A stretch of 64,000 nucleotides of DNA, taken from assembly GCF_019704555.1 (NCBI RefSeq), contig NZ_AP024745.1:7262501-7326500 (forward strand). Direction: 5' to 3'. The DNA comes from Actinoplanes sp. L3-i22. Lineage in GTDB: Bacteria; Actinomycetota; Actinomycetes; Mycobacteriales; Micromonosporaceae. Each line of letters opens with the position of its first letter. Position 1 is the first letter of the stretch. The position numbers were made by a program, and so were the translations under genes. Positions 8,720-17,422 of the stretch are shown here, in pieces. Under the pieces are notes generated by a model, which worked only from the letters and a program-made list of their open reading frames with translations, did not search any database and was not told the DNA's origin.

Positions 8720-10265
8720 GGGGCCGGTGCCAGTAACCCTGGAGGCTGACCTCGTCGCGGCCGAGCCCGCGCTCGGTCAGCAGGTGGGTGCGGATCACCT
8801 GGATGACTCGGGTCTCCGCGCCGCCGAAGACCTGGGCGCGCCCGGCCGGGAACTCCACCGACCGGACCACGCCTTCCAGGCCGCCGCGGGCGGTCCAGTG
8901 CACGGTCAGCCGCGAGGTGTCCAGGTACGCGCGGTCGGCCGGGTCGTCCACCTCGAGCACCGCGATGATCGGCTGATCCGCCGGGAGCGTCTCGACGATC
9001 GCGGCGACCGAGGGCAGCACGGTCTCGTCGCCGAGCAGCAGCGTCCAGGCCGCGCCCGGGTCGTGGACCCAGTGCACCCGGGTGCCGCCGAAGCCGAGCC
9101 GGTCGCCGGGCTGCGCGGCGGCGGCCCAGCGGGCGGCCGGGCCGTGCTCGCCGTGCAGGTAGAAGTCGACGGTCAGGGTCGCGGTGGCCGGGTCCCAGGC
9201 CCGGACGGTCAGGTTCGCGGTGTGCTGGCGGGGCGCGTCCGGCGGGAACTTCCAGCGGCCGACCTCGGGCAGGACGACCCGGTCGGCGCCCTCGGCGGGC
9301 CAGATCGCGGTGAGCGTCTCGGCGGGCTCGGACAGCGGCAGGGGCGCGGCTCCGTCCGTACGGAAATCGATCCTGCGCAGTTGGGGGGTTTGATCTTCGA
9401 CGCGGACGACGTGGAGCTCGCCGACGGACAGCGGGAACGCGCGGACGGCGCCGCGCGGACGGGCGGGCGCGGCCTTCTCGGCGGGCAGCGGGCGGCGGGC
9501 AATCACCCGGACGTTGTGCGGGTTCAGCGCGCCGGCCTCGAGCAACGCCTGGATGACCTGGTCGATGAAGTCGTCGGCGTCGTCGCCGAGAACCTGGGCC
9601 TGGTCGTGGAAGGCCGCGGCGCGCAACGCCCGGCGCAGCGACACCAGGTCCTCGCCGCCCGGGACGCGCACGGCGTCGTCGGTGAGCAGCACTTCCAGAC
9701 CCTCCGCGGTGAGCGTGGCGCACGTCTCGTCGAGCGGGTGGTGGTTCATCCGCAGCGGCACCGCGGCCAGGCGCTCGCGCCAGCGGGGCCGGTCCACGAC
9801 GGACGCGGTGACGTCGCGCAGCGCGAAGCCGGCCGCGCGCGGCTGACCGCAGCTGTACTGCAGGACGACCAGGCCGCCGGGGGTGGTGGCGCGGGCCATC
9901 GCGCGCAGGGCCGGTCCGGCGTCGGCGAGCCAGTGCAGCATCCACGACGAGTGGACCACCTCGAAGCTGGTGGCGGGCAGGGTCAGCTCGTGCGCGTCCT
10001 GCACCTCGGCGGTGACCGGCAGGCCGGCGCAGCGTTCGCGGACGGCGTCGACCATGGACGGGGACGCGTCGTTGGCGGTCACCTCGAAGCCGCGCTGGGC
10101 CATCGCCGCGGCCAGCTCGCCCGATCCGCAGCCGATGTCGGCGAACCGGCCGCCGGTGTGCAGATGCGCTCCGGCCTGCATCAACGCTTCGAGCGCGGTC
10201 TCGAACTGGCCGGTGTTGTCGGCCTGGTAGGCGTCGGCCTTCCAGGTCGGCGTGGTCGCGGTCAT
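8712..10265 (-). CDS. Methyltransferase / siderophore-interacting protein fusion
   Basis: A 517-aa two-domain protein. Residues about 15-255 are a class I SAM-dependent methyltransferase (motif I ADIGCGSGELA, then ANDASPSM and an acidic DAHEL motif). Residues about 270-515 are a siderophore-interacting protein (SIP) of the FAD-binding ferric-siderophore reductase family, with LRRIDFRTD, FYLHGEHGPAARWA, GDRLGFGG, the LLLGDETVLPS segment and a terminal SLQGYWHRPR. SIP enzymes reduce ferric siderophores with NAD(P)H to release iron. The methyltransferase substrate is unknown. ATG 10265 is preceded by GGAGG; an upstream ATG at 10298 lacks a ribosome site and abuts the iron-box region. A sequencing-independent fusion is supported by continuous coding bias. 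Confidence 0.9.
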   Translation of the reverse strand: MTATTPTWKADAYQADNTGQFETALEALMQAGAHLHTGGRFADIGCGSGELAAAMAQRGFEVTANDASPSMVDAVRERCAGLPVTAEVQDAHELTLPATSFEVVHSSWMLHWLADAGPALRAMARATTPGGLVVLQYSCGQPRAAGFALRDVTASVVDRPRWRERLAAVPLRMNHHPLDETCATLTAEGLEVLLTDDAVRVPGGEDLVSLRRALRAAAFHDQAQVLGDDADDFIDQVIQALLEAGALNPHNVRVIARRPLPAEKAAPARPRGAVRAFPLSVGELHVVRVEDQTPQLRRIDFRTDGAAPLPLSEPAETLTAIWPAEGADRVVLPEVGRWKFPPDAPRQHTANLTVRAWDPATATLTVDFYLHGEHGPAARWAAAAQPGDRLGFGGTRVHWVHDPGAAWTLLLGDETVLPSVAAIVETLPADQPIIAVLEVDDPADRAYLDTSRLTVHWTARGGLEGVVRSVEFPAGRAQVFGGAETRVIQVIRTHLLTERGLGRDEVSLQGYWHRPRA

Positions 10266-10309
10266 CGTGCCTCCGGTTCGGCGATCCAGGTTTGACATCG
10301 TTGTAGATG

Positions 10310-10328
10310 TTAGGTGAGGCTAACCTAT
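10310..10328. promoter_or_regulatory. Iron box (DmdR/IdeR type)
   Basis: TTAGGTGAGGCTAACCTAT matches the actinobacterial iron-box consensus TTAGGTTAGGCTAACCTAA at 17 of 19 positions. It lies between the divergent methyltransferase-SIP operon and the siderophore-binding lipoprotein gene and ends one base before the latter's ATG. It should repress both directions when iron is plentiful. Confidence 0.9.
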
Positions 10329-11336
10329 ATGGACATCCTTCGACCGTCGCGCCGCGCCACGGCCGCCACCCTTCTCGCCCTCACCGTCGCGATCGGACTC
10401 ACCGGTTGCGGCGGCGACGAACCCGCGACCACCACCGCCGAGGCCGGCGCCGCCGCCACCGGTTTCCCGTTGACCATCACGCACGCGTTCGGCAGCACCA
10501 CGATCGCGAGGAAGCCGCAGCGCGTCGTGGCGCTGGGCTGGAACGACCTGGCCGTCGCGAACGCGCTCGGCGCCGACGTGGTCGGCGCGGTGAAGTACTT
10601 CGACCCGGCCAGCCCGAACCTGCCGTACATCAAGAAGCCTTTGCCGGAAGAGGCCCTCGGCCTCGACGCCGCGCAGATCAACCTGGAGAAGGTCGCGTCC
10701 TACAAGCCGGACGTGATCCTGGCGACCTCCAGCAACCAGCTCAAGCCGGAGACCTACGCGACGCTCAGCAAGATCGCGCCGGTGGTCGCCTACGCGAAGA
10801 GCCTGTACGGCTCCACGATGGAGGAGGACGCGCAGCTGATCGGCAAGGCGATCGGGGACGACGCCGGCGCCCAGAAGCTGATCGACGAGGCGCACGCGGC
10901 CATCGAGAAGACCAAGACCGACCTGCCCAACATCGCCGGGAAGACCTATCTGTACGGGCAGGCTCGCGGCGAAGTGATCCCGCTGGTCGTCGGCGCCGAC
11001 AACCTGTCGACGAAGTTCATGGGCGCGCTCGGCCTCAAGGTGCCGGACAAGTTCGCGAACGCGCCGGCCAGCGACACCCTGGCGCCCGGCACGATCGGCA
11101 TCAGCTACGAGCGGGTGCCCGACCTGGACACCGCGAACGTGCTGTTCATGACGTTCCCGAGCGCCGCCGACCAGCAGACCTTCGAGGGCAACGCGCTGGT
11201 CAAGAAGCTCAAGGTGGTCTCCGGCGGGCACTACCTGGCCACCCCGCTGCCGGCCGCGCAGCTGCTGCAGGGCCCGAACGTGGCCGGCGTCTCCTGGCTC
11301 GTCGAGCAGCTCAAGCCGACGCTGCAGAAGCTCTAG
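10329..11336 (+). CDS. Siderophore-binding lipoprotein (FecB/FepB-like)
   Basis: The extracellular substrate-binding component of the siderophore importer, about 335 aa. The N-terminus is a lipoprotein signal with lipobox LTGC (Cys near residue 26). A class III periplasmic binding protein fold follows, with RVVALGWNDLAVANALGADVVG, the family's typical first beta-alpha segment, and SYKPDVILATSSN. The ATG directly follows the iron box, so there is no room for a Shine-Dalgarno sequence and the mRNA is probably leaderless; GTG 10314 lies inside the box. The two permeases it should work with are in the divergent operon. Confidence 0.93.
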   Translation: MDILRPSRRATAATLLALTVAIGLTGCGGDEPATTTAEAGAAATGFPLTITHAFGSTTIARKPQRVVALGWNDLAVANALGADVVGAVKYFDPASPNLPYIKKPLPEEALGLDAAQINLEKVASYKPDVILATSSNQLKPETYATLSKIAPVVAYAKSLYGSTMEEDAQLIGKAIGDDAGAQKLIDEAHAAIEKTKTDLPNIAGKTYLYGQARGEVIPLVVGADNLSTKFMGALGLKVPDKFANAPASDTLAPGTIGISYERVPDLDTANVLFMTFPSAADQQTFEGNALVKKLKVVSGGHYLATPLPAAQLLQGPNVAGVSWLVEQLKPTLQKL

Positions 11337-11350
11337 TCCTCCCTCCCCCA

Positions 11351-11378
11351 GGTGCGGCCGCGGCGACGCGGCCGCACC
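11351..11378. terminator. Terminator-like hairpin
   Basis: Perfect 12-bp stem GGTGCGGCCGCG/CGCGGCCGCACC with a GCGA loop, 14 bases after the binding-lipoprotein stop and 25 bases before the NRPS start. It may terminate or attenuate read-through into the NRPS gene. Confidence 0.65.
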
Positions 11379-11403
11379 CCGGCACGCCCCCAAGGAGCTC
11401 CCG

Positions 11404-14400
11404 TTGGTGCAGACCGCCGATCGTCAGGAACTGCGGCGCAAGCTGCTGGCCCGGCGCGGGATGGCGGCCACCGCCGCCGTCGCGGCCGTCCCGGCCCGCC
11501 CGGACGGTGTGCCGCTGCCGCTGTCGCACGCCCAGGAGCGGATGTGGTTCTTCCACCGGTTCGACCCGGCCGCCTCGGCGTACAACGTCTGCGTGCTGTG
11601 GCGCCTGGACGGGCCGCTCGACGTCGAGGCGCTGCGCGGCGCGTTCGACCGGATCTGCGCCCGGCACGAGGTGCTGCGCACGCTGTACCCGGTCGACGAC
11701 AACGGCGTCGCCCACCAGCTCGTCCTCGACCGTCTGCCGCCGCTGTGGTCCCGCACCGACCTCCGCGAACTCGCCGGTGAGCAGCAGGAGCAGGCGCTGC
11801 ACCGGATCGCCGCGGAGACCGGGCGGGAGCCGTTCGACCTGACCGCGGCCAGCCCGCTGCGGCTGCGCCTGGTCGACCTCGGACCCGGCCGGCACGCGCT
11901 GGTCATGGTCGCCCAGCACATCAACTGGGACGGGCCGTCGTTCGGGATCTTCTCCCGGGAGCTGTCGGCCGCCTACGCCGACCTGCTCAGCGGCCGGCCC
12001 GACTCGCTGCCCGCGCTGCCCGCCCAGTACGGCGACTTCGCGGCCTGGCACCGCGACCGCTGGACCGGCCGCCGCGACGACCCGCAGCTCGACTTCTGGC
12101 GGCAGACCTTCGACCCGCTGCCGGAACCGCTCGACCTGCCGACCGACTTCGAGCGCCCGGCCACGCTCACCGAGGACGGCGGCTGGCGCACCCACTGGCT
12201 CGACGCCGGGCTCACCACCCGGCTCGCCGACCTGGGCGCCGCCGAGCACGCCACCCCGTTCATGGTGCTGATCGCCGGGATCGCCGCGCTGCTCGGCCGC
12301 TACGCGCAGGCCGACGAGGTGACCATCGGCACGGTCACCCAGAACCGCGACCACACCGGCCTGCAGTCGCTGATCGGCAACTTCGGCAACACCCTGCCGC
12401 TGCGGGTCGATCTTTCCGGCCGGCCCAGCTTCCGGCAGATCATTTCCCGGGTACGGGCGGTGTGCACGGACGCCTACAGCCACGCCGACGTGCCGTTCGA
12501 CCTGATCCTCGACGCGCTGCGGGTGGAACGGCGCCTGGACCGCAGCCCGCTGTTCGACGTGAGCGTGATCTTCCTGGCCCAGGACCTGGCCGGGCCGACG
12601 CTGCCCGGCGTCGACGTGCGGTGGGAGAAGTTCCACAACCGGACCACGCAGACCGACCTGTCGTTCGACGCGCTGCTCAAGGACGGGCGGCTGGGGCTGC
12701 AGGCCACCTACCGCACCTCGCTGTTCCGCGACGACACGATCCGGCGGCTGCTGGAGCGGCTGGCCGGGGTCTACGCGCAGGCCGCCGACGATCCCGAGCT
12801 TCGGCTCGACGAGCTCGACCTGCTGCTCGACGACGAGCCGCGCGGGGTGGACCGGCCCGCGCTCGGTGCCGGCGGCACGGTTCTCGACCTGTTCGACGCG
12901 CAGGTCCGGCGCGATCCGGCCGCGCTCGCGCTCGTCTTCGGCGCCCGGAAATGGACGTTCGGCGAGGTGGACGTGGCGGCGAACCGGCTCGCGCGGCTGC
13001 TGCGCGAGCACGGCGCCGGGCCGGAGCGGCGGGTCGGGATCGCGCTGCCCCGGTCGGCGGACGTGCTGGTCACGATCCTCGCGGTGCTCAAGTCCGGGGC
13101 CGCCTACGTGCCGCTCGACCCGGCGTATCCGGCCGAGCACACCGCGCGCGTGCTGGCCGACGCCGCGCCCGACGTGGTGGTGTCCGATCGGGCGCTGCCG
13201 GACGGCGGGTGGACCGTGCTGCGCACCGACGATCCACGACTGCCCGAGCTCGACGACACCGCTCCTGAGATCGGCCTTCGGCAGGATCATCCGGCGTACG
13301 TCATCTACACCTCCGGGTCGACCGGACAGCCCAAGGGCGTGGTGGTGACGCACGCGAACCTGGTCAACCTGTTCCACAGTCACCGCGCCGACCTGTACGA
13401 CGAGGCGCGCCGGCGGACCGGGCGGGAGCGGCTGCGGGTCGGGCACGCCTGGTCGTTCTCCTTCGACGCGTCGTGGCAGCCGCAGTTGTGGCTGCTGGAC
13501 GGGCATGCGGTGCACGTGGTGCCGTACGAGACGTATGCGGATCCGCGGGCGCTGGCTGACGTCGTACGCCAAGAAGGGTTTGACTTCATTGAATTGACCC
13601 CGACTCTGCTGGACGAGACGCTGCGGTGGCTGGCGCCCGAGGACGTGCCGGCCGTGCTGGGGTTCGGGGGTGAGGCGGTCGCGCCGGCGCTGTGGAATCG
13701 GCTGGATGCGGGCTTCAACCTCTACGGCCCGACCGAGGCGACCGTGGACTCGCTGATCGCGCGGACCGATTCCGGTGGTGGGCCGGCCGTCGGTGGGCCG
13801 GTGGCCGGGGCTCGGGTCACGGTGCTCGATGCCGGGTTGCGGCCGGTGCCGCCGGGGGTGCCCGGGGAGCTGTACATCGGCGGGGCCGGGCTGGCTCGCG
13901 GGTATCTGAACCGGCCGGAGCTGACCGCGTCCCGGTTCGTGGCGGATCCGCACGGGCCGGCCGGATCGCGGGTCTACCGGACCGGTGACCTGGTGCGCCG
14001 GCGGGCCGACGGGCAGCTGGAGTTCCTCGGGCGGATCGACGACCAAGCCAAGATCCGCGGCTTCCGGGTGGAGCCGGCCGAGGTGGAGGCGGCGCTGCAG
14101 AAACTGGTCGGGGAGCGGCAGATCGCGGTCGTCGTGCGGGAGGACCGGCCGGGCCTTCGGCGGCTGGTGGCCTACGTGGTCGGCGAGGTCGACGTCGACG
14201 AGGTGCGGGCCGGGCTGGCCGGGCTGCTGCCCGAGCACATGGTGCCCAGTGCCGTCGTCGCGCTGGCGCGGCTGCCGCTGATGCCCAACGGGAAGCTCGA
14301 CCGGAGGGCCCTGCCGGCGCCGACCCGGACCGGTGGTGGGCCGGCCCGGGCCCCGCGCAACCCGGCCGAGAAGCAGTTCTGTGCGCTCTACGCCGAGTTG

Positions 14401-16878
14401 CTGGGACTCGACGAGGTCGGGATCGACGACGGGTTCTTCGACCTGGGCGGGGACAGCATCCTCGCGATGCGGCTGGTCAGCCGGGCCGCCCGGGAAGGGT
14501 GGACGATCCGGCCCCGGGACGTGTTCACCTGCCGGACCGTCGCGGCGCTGGCGGAGGTCGCGACCGCGTCCACCGTTGCGGCGGCGGTCTTCGTGGACCC
14601 GGGTGGGCCGTTCCCGGCGACGCCGATGATGCGGTGGTTCGACGGGCACACCGGGCGGGCCGACCGGTATGCCCAGAGTGTGCAGGTCGCCGTGCCGGTC
14701 ACGCTGGACGTGGCCACGTTGACCGCCGGGCTGCAGGTGCTGATCGACACGCACGACGCGCTGCGGATCCGCTGGGACGCGGACGGCCCGCGGATCGCCG
14801 CCACTGTGGACGCGGCCCGATGCGTCGCGCCGTCGGCGGCTTCCGCACTCGAACGGCTCGACCTGGCGGCCGGGATCGTGATCCAGGCGGCGCTGATCGA
14901 ACCCGGTCAGCTGGTGCTGGCCGTCCACCATGTGGCGGTCGACGGGGTGTCGTGGCGGATCCTGCTGCCCGACCTGGCCGCGGCCTGCGCCGGGCAGCCC
15001 GTGGAGCGGCCGGCCGTGTCGATGCGGCAGTGGGCGCTCACGGTGGCTGACTCGCCGGCGCCCGTTCCCGGCACCATCGCGGACACCGTCGCGACCGCCC
15101 GGGTGCACACCGTCGAGCTCGGGGTGGCCGAGACGCGGGCGCTGCTCGGGGAGGTGCCGGCGGCATTCCGGACCGGGGTCGAGGACGTGCTGCTGGCCGG
15201 GCTGGCTCTCGCGCTCCGGGAGGAGACCCTGGTCGACGTCGAGGGTCACGGCCGCGACGGCGACCTGGACCTGTCCCGGACCGTCGGCTGGTTCACGAAG
15301 ATCACCTCGGTTCGTCTGCCCGGCGGCCTGACCCACCCGGCCCGCGCTGTGGAGCAGGTGAAAGAGCAGGTGCGCACCACCGGCGAGCACGGGCACGTCG
15401 GGTTCAACTACCTCGGGCGGTTCGGGGCCTCGCAGCCTGATCAGATGTGGACACCGCGGCTGAACCTGGAGCGGGCCGCGTTCGACGCCGACCTGCCGCT
15501 GACCCATGCCATCGAGATCAACGCCGTGGTGCAGGACTCCCCCGGCGGTCCCCGGCTGACCGCCCACTGGACGTGGCCCGGCCGGCTCGATCTGGAGGTG
15601 CCCCGCCTGGCCGCGGAGTGGGTGCGGGCGCTCACGGCGATCGCCGACCCGGCCACCCGGGCCGCGGCCCGCGCGACGCCGTCGGACTTTCCCCTCGTCG
15701 CGCTGACCCCGGCGCGGCTGCGGGCGCTGCCGCCGGCCGAGGACGTGCTGCCGTTGACGCCGCTGCAGGCGGAGGTGCTGGCGGCGATGCGGTCCGATCC
15801 GGGGGCGCACCTCACGCACGTGTCGTTCGACCTGCCCGACGAGGTGGAGCCGGCGGCGCTGCGGGTCAACGCCGAGGCGCTGCTGCGGCGGTATCCGAAC
15901 CTGCGAGCCGGCTTCGTCGACGGGGTGCAGGTCATCCCGGCCGAGGTGCGGGTGCCCTGGCGGGACGTGCGGGTGGACTCGCTGGCCGAGCTCGCGGCGC
16001 TGCAGGGCACCGACCAGACCCGGCCGTTCGATCCGGCGGCGGGGCCGCTGCTGCGGTTCACGCTGGTGCGGGTGCCCGGGCGGGCGCCGCGGCTGCTGCT
16101 GGCCAGTCACCACCTGCTGCTGGACGGGTGGTCGGTGCCGATCGTGCTGACCGAGCTGCTCGGCGGGGCCGGTGGGCCGGCGGTGGCGTTCCGGGACGTC
16201 CTGGCCTCGGACGCGGCGGCGGATCGGGCGGCGGCGCTGGCCGGCTGGCAGGAGGTGCTGGCCGGGGTCGACGGGCCGACACTGGTCGGCGGCGGGTCCG
16301 GGGCGCGGGCCGATCTGCACTGGGAACTTCCGCAGCGGCTGACGACGGATCTGCAGGGCTTCGCGCAGCGGGCCGGGGTGACCGTGAACAGCGTGGTGCA
16401 GGTGGCGTGGGCGATCGCGCTCGGCCGGGTCACCGGGCGTACCGATGTGGTGTTCGGGGCCAGCGTGTCCGGCCGGACGCGGCCGGTCGCCGGGATCGAG
16501 CGGGTGGTCGGGCTGTGCCTGATGACCGTGCCGGTCCGGGTGCGCCTCGGCGGGGTCTCCGCTCGTGACCTGGTCCGTGGGGTGCACGCCCGGCAGGGCA
16601 CGATGCGCGACCTGCCGCCGATTCCGGCACCGCCCCTGTTCGACACGCTGCTGGTGTTCGAGAACTTCCCGGGCAGCACCGAGGTCTGGCCGGCCGGGGT
16701 GCCGCGGCCGCGCAACGTGGTGTGGCGGGACGCGCCCCATCACCCGGTGGTGCTGTTCGTCTACCCGGGCCGGCCGACCCGGATGCGCCTGGCGTACCGC
16801 GCCGGCCAGGCCGGTACGGCGACCGCGGAGCGGTTGAGGGCCGAGGTGACCGCCGCATTGACCGATTTGGTGCGCTGA
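11404..16878 (+). CDS. Non-ribosomal peptide synthetase, C-A-T-E-C
   Basis: An 1824-aa siderophore NRPS. The domains in order are: condensation (about 40-460; active site QHINWDG at 171-177, catalytic second His kept, first replaced by Gln); adenylation (about 485-965; [11 protein letters not shown] near 635, FDASWQ, LYGPTEA, NGKLDRR); carrier (about 985-1050; GGDSI, pantetheine Ser 1018); epimerisation (about 1060-1490; HHVAVDG at 1175 followed by VSWRIL, and VGFNYLGRF); and a terminal condensation domain (about 1505-1824; HHLLLDG at 1569). Hand alignment to PheA gives a specificity code DAQEGGLVDK. Glu at the 278-equivalent and the final Asp suggest a basic residue such as ornithine or its N-hydroxy form, with low confidence. 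There is no thioesterase. The product unit should be D-configured. Confidence 0.96.
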   Translation: MVQTADRQELRRKLLARRGMAATAAVAAVPARPDGVPLPLSHAQERMWFFHRFDPAASAYNVCVLWRLDGPLDVEALRGAFDRICARHEVLRTLYPVDDNGVAHQLVLDRLPPLWSRTDLRELAGEQQEQALHRIAAETGREPFDLTAASPLRLRLVDLGPGRHALVMVAQHINWDGPSFGIFSRELSAAYADLLSGRPDSLPALPAQYGDFAAWHRDRWTGRRDDPQLDFWRQTFDPLPEPLDLPTDFERPATLTEDGGWRTHWLDAGLTTRLADLGAAEHATPFMVLIAGIAALLGRYAQADEVTIGTVTQNRDHTGLQSLIGNFGNTLPLRVDLSGRPSFRQIISRVRAVCTDAYSHADVPFDLILDALRVERRLDRSPLFDVSVIFLAQDLAGPTLPGVDVRWEKFHNRTTQTDLSFDALLKDGRLGLQATYRTSLFRDDTIRRLLERLAGVYAQAADDPELRLDELDLLLDDEPRGVDRPALGAGGTVLDLFDAQVRRDPAALALVFGARKWTFGEVDVAANRLARLLREHGAGPERRVGIALPRSADVLVTILAVLKSGAAYVPLDPAYPAEHTARVLADAAPDVVVSDRALPDGGWTVLRTDDPRLPELDDTAPEIGLRQDHPAYVIYTSGSTGQPKGVVVTHANLVNLFHSHRADLYDEARRRTGRERLRVGHAWSFSFDASWQPQLWLLDGHAVHVVPYETYADPRALADVVRQEGFDFIELTPTLLDETLRWLAPEDVPAVLGFGGEAVAPALWNRLDAGFNLYGPTEATVDSLIARTDSGGGPAVGGPVAGARVTVLDAGLRPVPPGVPGELYIGGAGLARGYLNRPELTASRFVADPHGPAGSRVYRTGDLVRRRADGQLEFLGRIDDQAKIRGFRVEPAEVEAALQKLVGERQIAVVVREDRPGLRRLVAYVVGEVDVDEVRAGLAGLLPEHMVPSAVVALARLPLMPNGKLDRRALPAPTRTGGGPARAPRNPAEKQFCALYAELLGLDEVGIDDGFFDLGGDSILAMRLVSRAAREGWTIRPRDVFTCRTVAALAEVATASTVAAAVFVDPGGPFPATPMMRWFDGHTGRADRYAQSVQVAVPVTLDVATLTAGLQVLIDTHDALRIRWDADGPRIAATVDAARCVAPSAASALERLDLAAGIVIQAALIEPGQLVLAVHHVAVDGVSWRILLPDLAAACAGQPVERPAVSMRQWALTVADSPAPVPGTIADTVATARVHTVELGVAETRALLGEVPAAFRTGVEDVLLAGLALALREETLVDVEGHGRDGDLDLSRTVGWFTKITSVRLPGGLTHPARAVEQVKEQVRTTGEHGHVGFNYLGRFGASQPDQMWTPRLNLERAAFDADLPLTHAIEINAVVQDSPGGPRLTAHWTWPGRLDLEVPRLAAEWVRALTAIADPATRAAARATPSDFPLVALTPARLRALPPAEDVLPLTPLQAEVLAAMRSDPGAHLTHVSFDLPDEVEPAALRVNAEALLRRYPNLRAGFVDGVQVIPAEVRVPWRDVRVDSLAELAALQGTDQTRPFDPAAGPLLRFTLVRVPGRAPRLLLASHHLLLDGWSVPIVLTELLGGAGGPAVAFRDVLASDAAADRAAALAGWQEVLAGVDGPTLVGGGSGARADLHWELPQRLTTDLQGFAQRAGVTVNSVVQVAWAIALGRVTGRTDVVFGASVSGRTRPVAGIERVVGLCLMTVPVRVRLGGVSARDLVRGVHARQGTMRDLPPIPAPPLFDTLLVFENFPGSTEVWPAGVPRPRNVVWRDAPHHPVVLFVYPGRPTRMRLAYRAGQAGTATAERLRAEVTAALTDLVR

Positions 16879-16996
16879 GGCAGCGGGATGGGCGATCGCT
16901 TGGCTGGTCGGCTCTCGCCTCCTCGGCCGATCGTATATGCCCAACCTCGACGGTCGGTGACACACTGGACCGGCTTGCTAACGGAAGGTGATCTTC

Positions 16997-17422
16997 GTGT
17001 CTGAAGTCGAGCTCATCCTCACGGCGTTGATGACCGGCGCGGCCGCCGGCACAACGACGGCGGCCCAGTCCGCGGTTGCCGATGCCTATGCCGGGCTACG
17101 GCAGGTGCTGCGCCGGATGCTCACCCGTGAGGGCCGCCCGGCGACAGTTCTGGACACGGTCGAATCAGCGCCCGGCAGTTGGCAGGTGAAGCTGAGTGAG
17201 GTCCTCACCGCGGCTCGCGCCGACCACAACACACAGGTGCTGGCAGCGGCGCAAGCGGTCCTGGCCGCAGCCGACCCGGCAGGCAAAGGCGCGGGCATTC
17301 GGGCCGGCGACCATGTCATCCACATCGACGCCAACTACGGTGCCGCCGCCGGCACCATGACCGGGCCGGTAACGGTGTCCTACGGGCAGGTGCCGAACCC
17401 CCCATCGCCGCCGGGAGCATGA
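16997..17422 (+). CDS. Small protein coupled to the NB-ARC/TPR gene
   Basis: I do not recognise a family for this 141-aa protein. It starts at a GTG with GGAAGG eight bases upstream; an earlier GTG at 16988 overlaps that site. The N-terminal 100 residues look helical (Ala/Leu/Arg-rich, TTTAAQSAVADAYAGLRQVL). The C-terminal part is Gly-rich with HIDANYGAAAGTMTGPVTV. A very similar NYGA..GT..GPV motif occurs at the N-terminus of the next protein, which suggests the two share a small adaptor-like module. It ends in a 4-nt ATGA overlap with the NB-ARC gene, so the two are translated together. It may be a recognition or adaptor partner of the NTPase, by inference from coupling and the shared motif. 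Confidence 0.75.
   Translation: MSEVELILTALMTGAAAGTTTAAQSAVADAYAGLRQVLRRMLTREGRPATVLDTVESAPGSWQVKLSEVLTAARADHNTQVLAAAQAVLAAADPAGKGAGIRAGDHVIHIDANYGAAAGTMTGPVTVSYGQVPNPPSPPGA

Noticed and set aside
11311..16965. Very long minus-strand open frame (1884 codons) opposite the NRPS gene
   Set aside because: It is the GC-bias shadow of the NRPS frame: Pro/Arg/His-rich with no domain, while the plus strand carries a full set of NRPS motifs.
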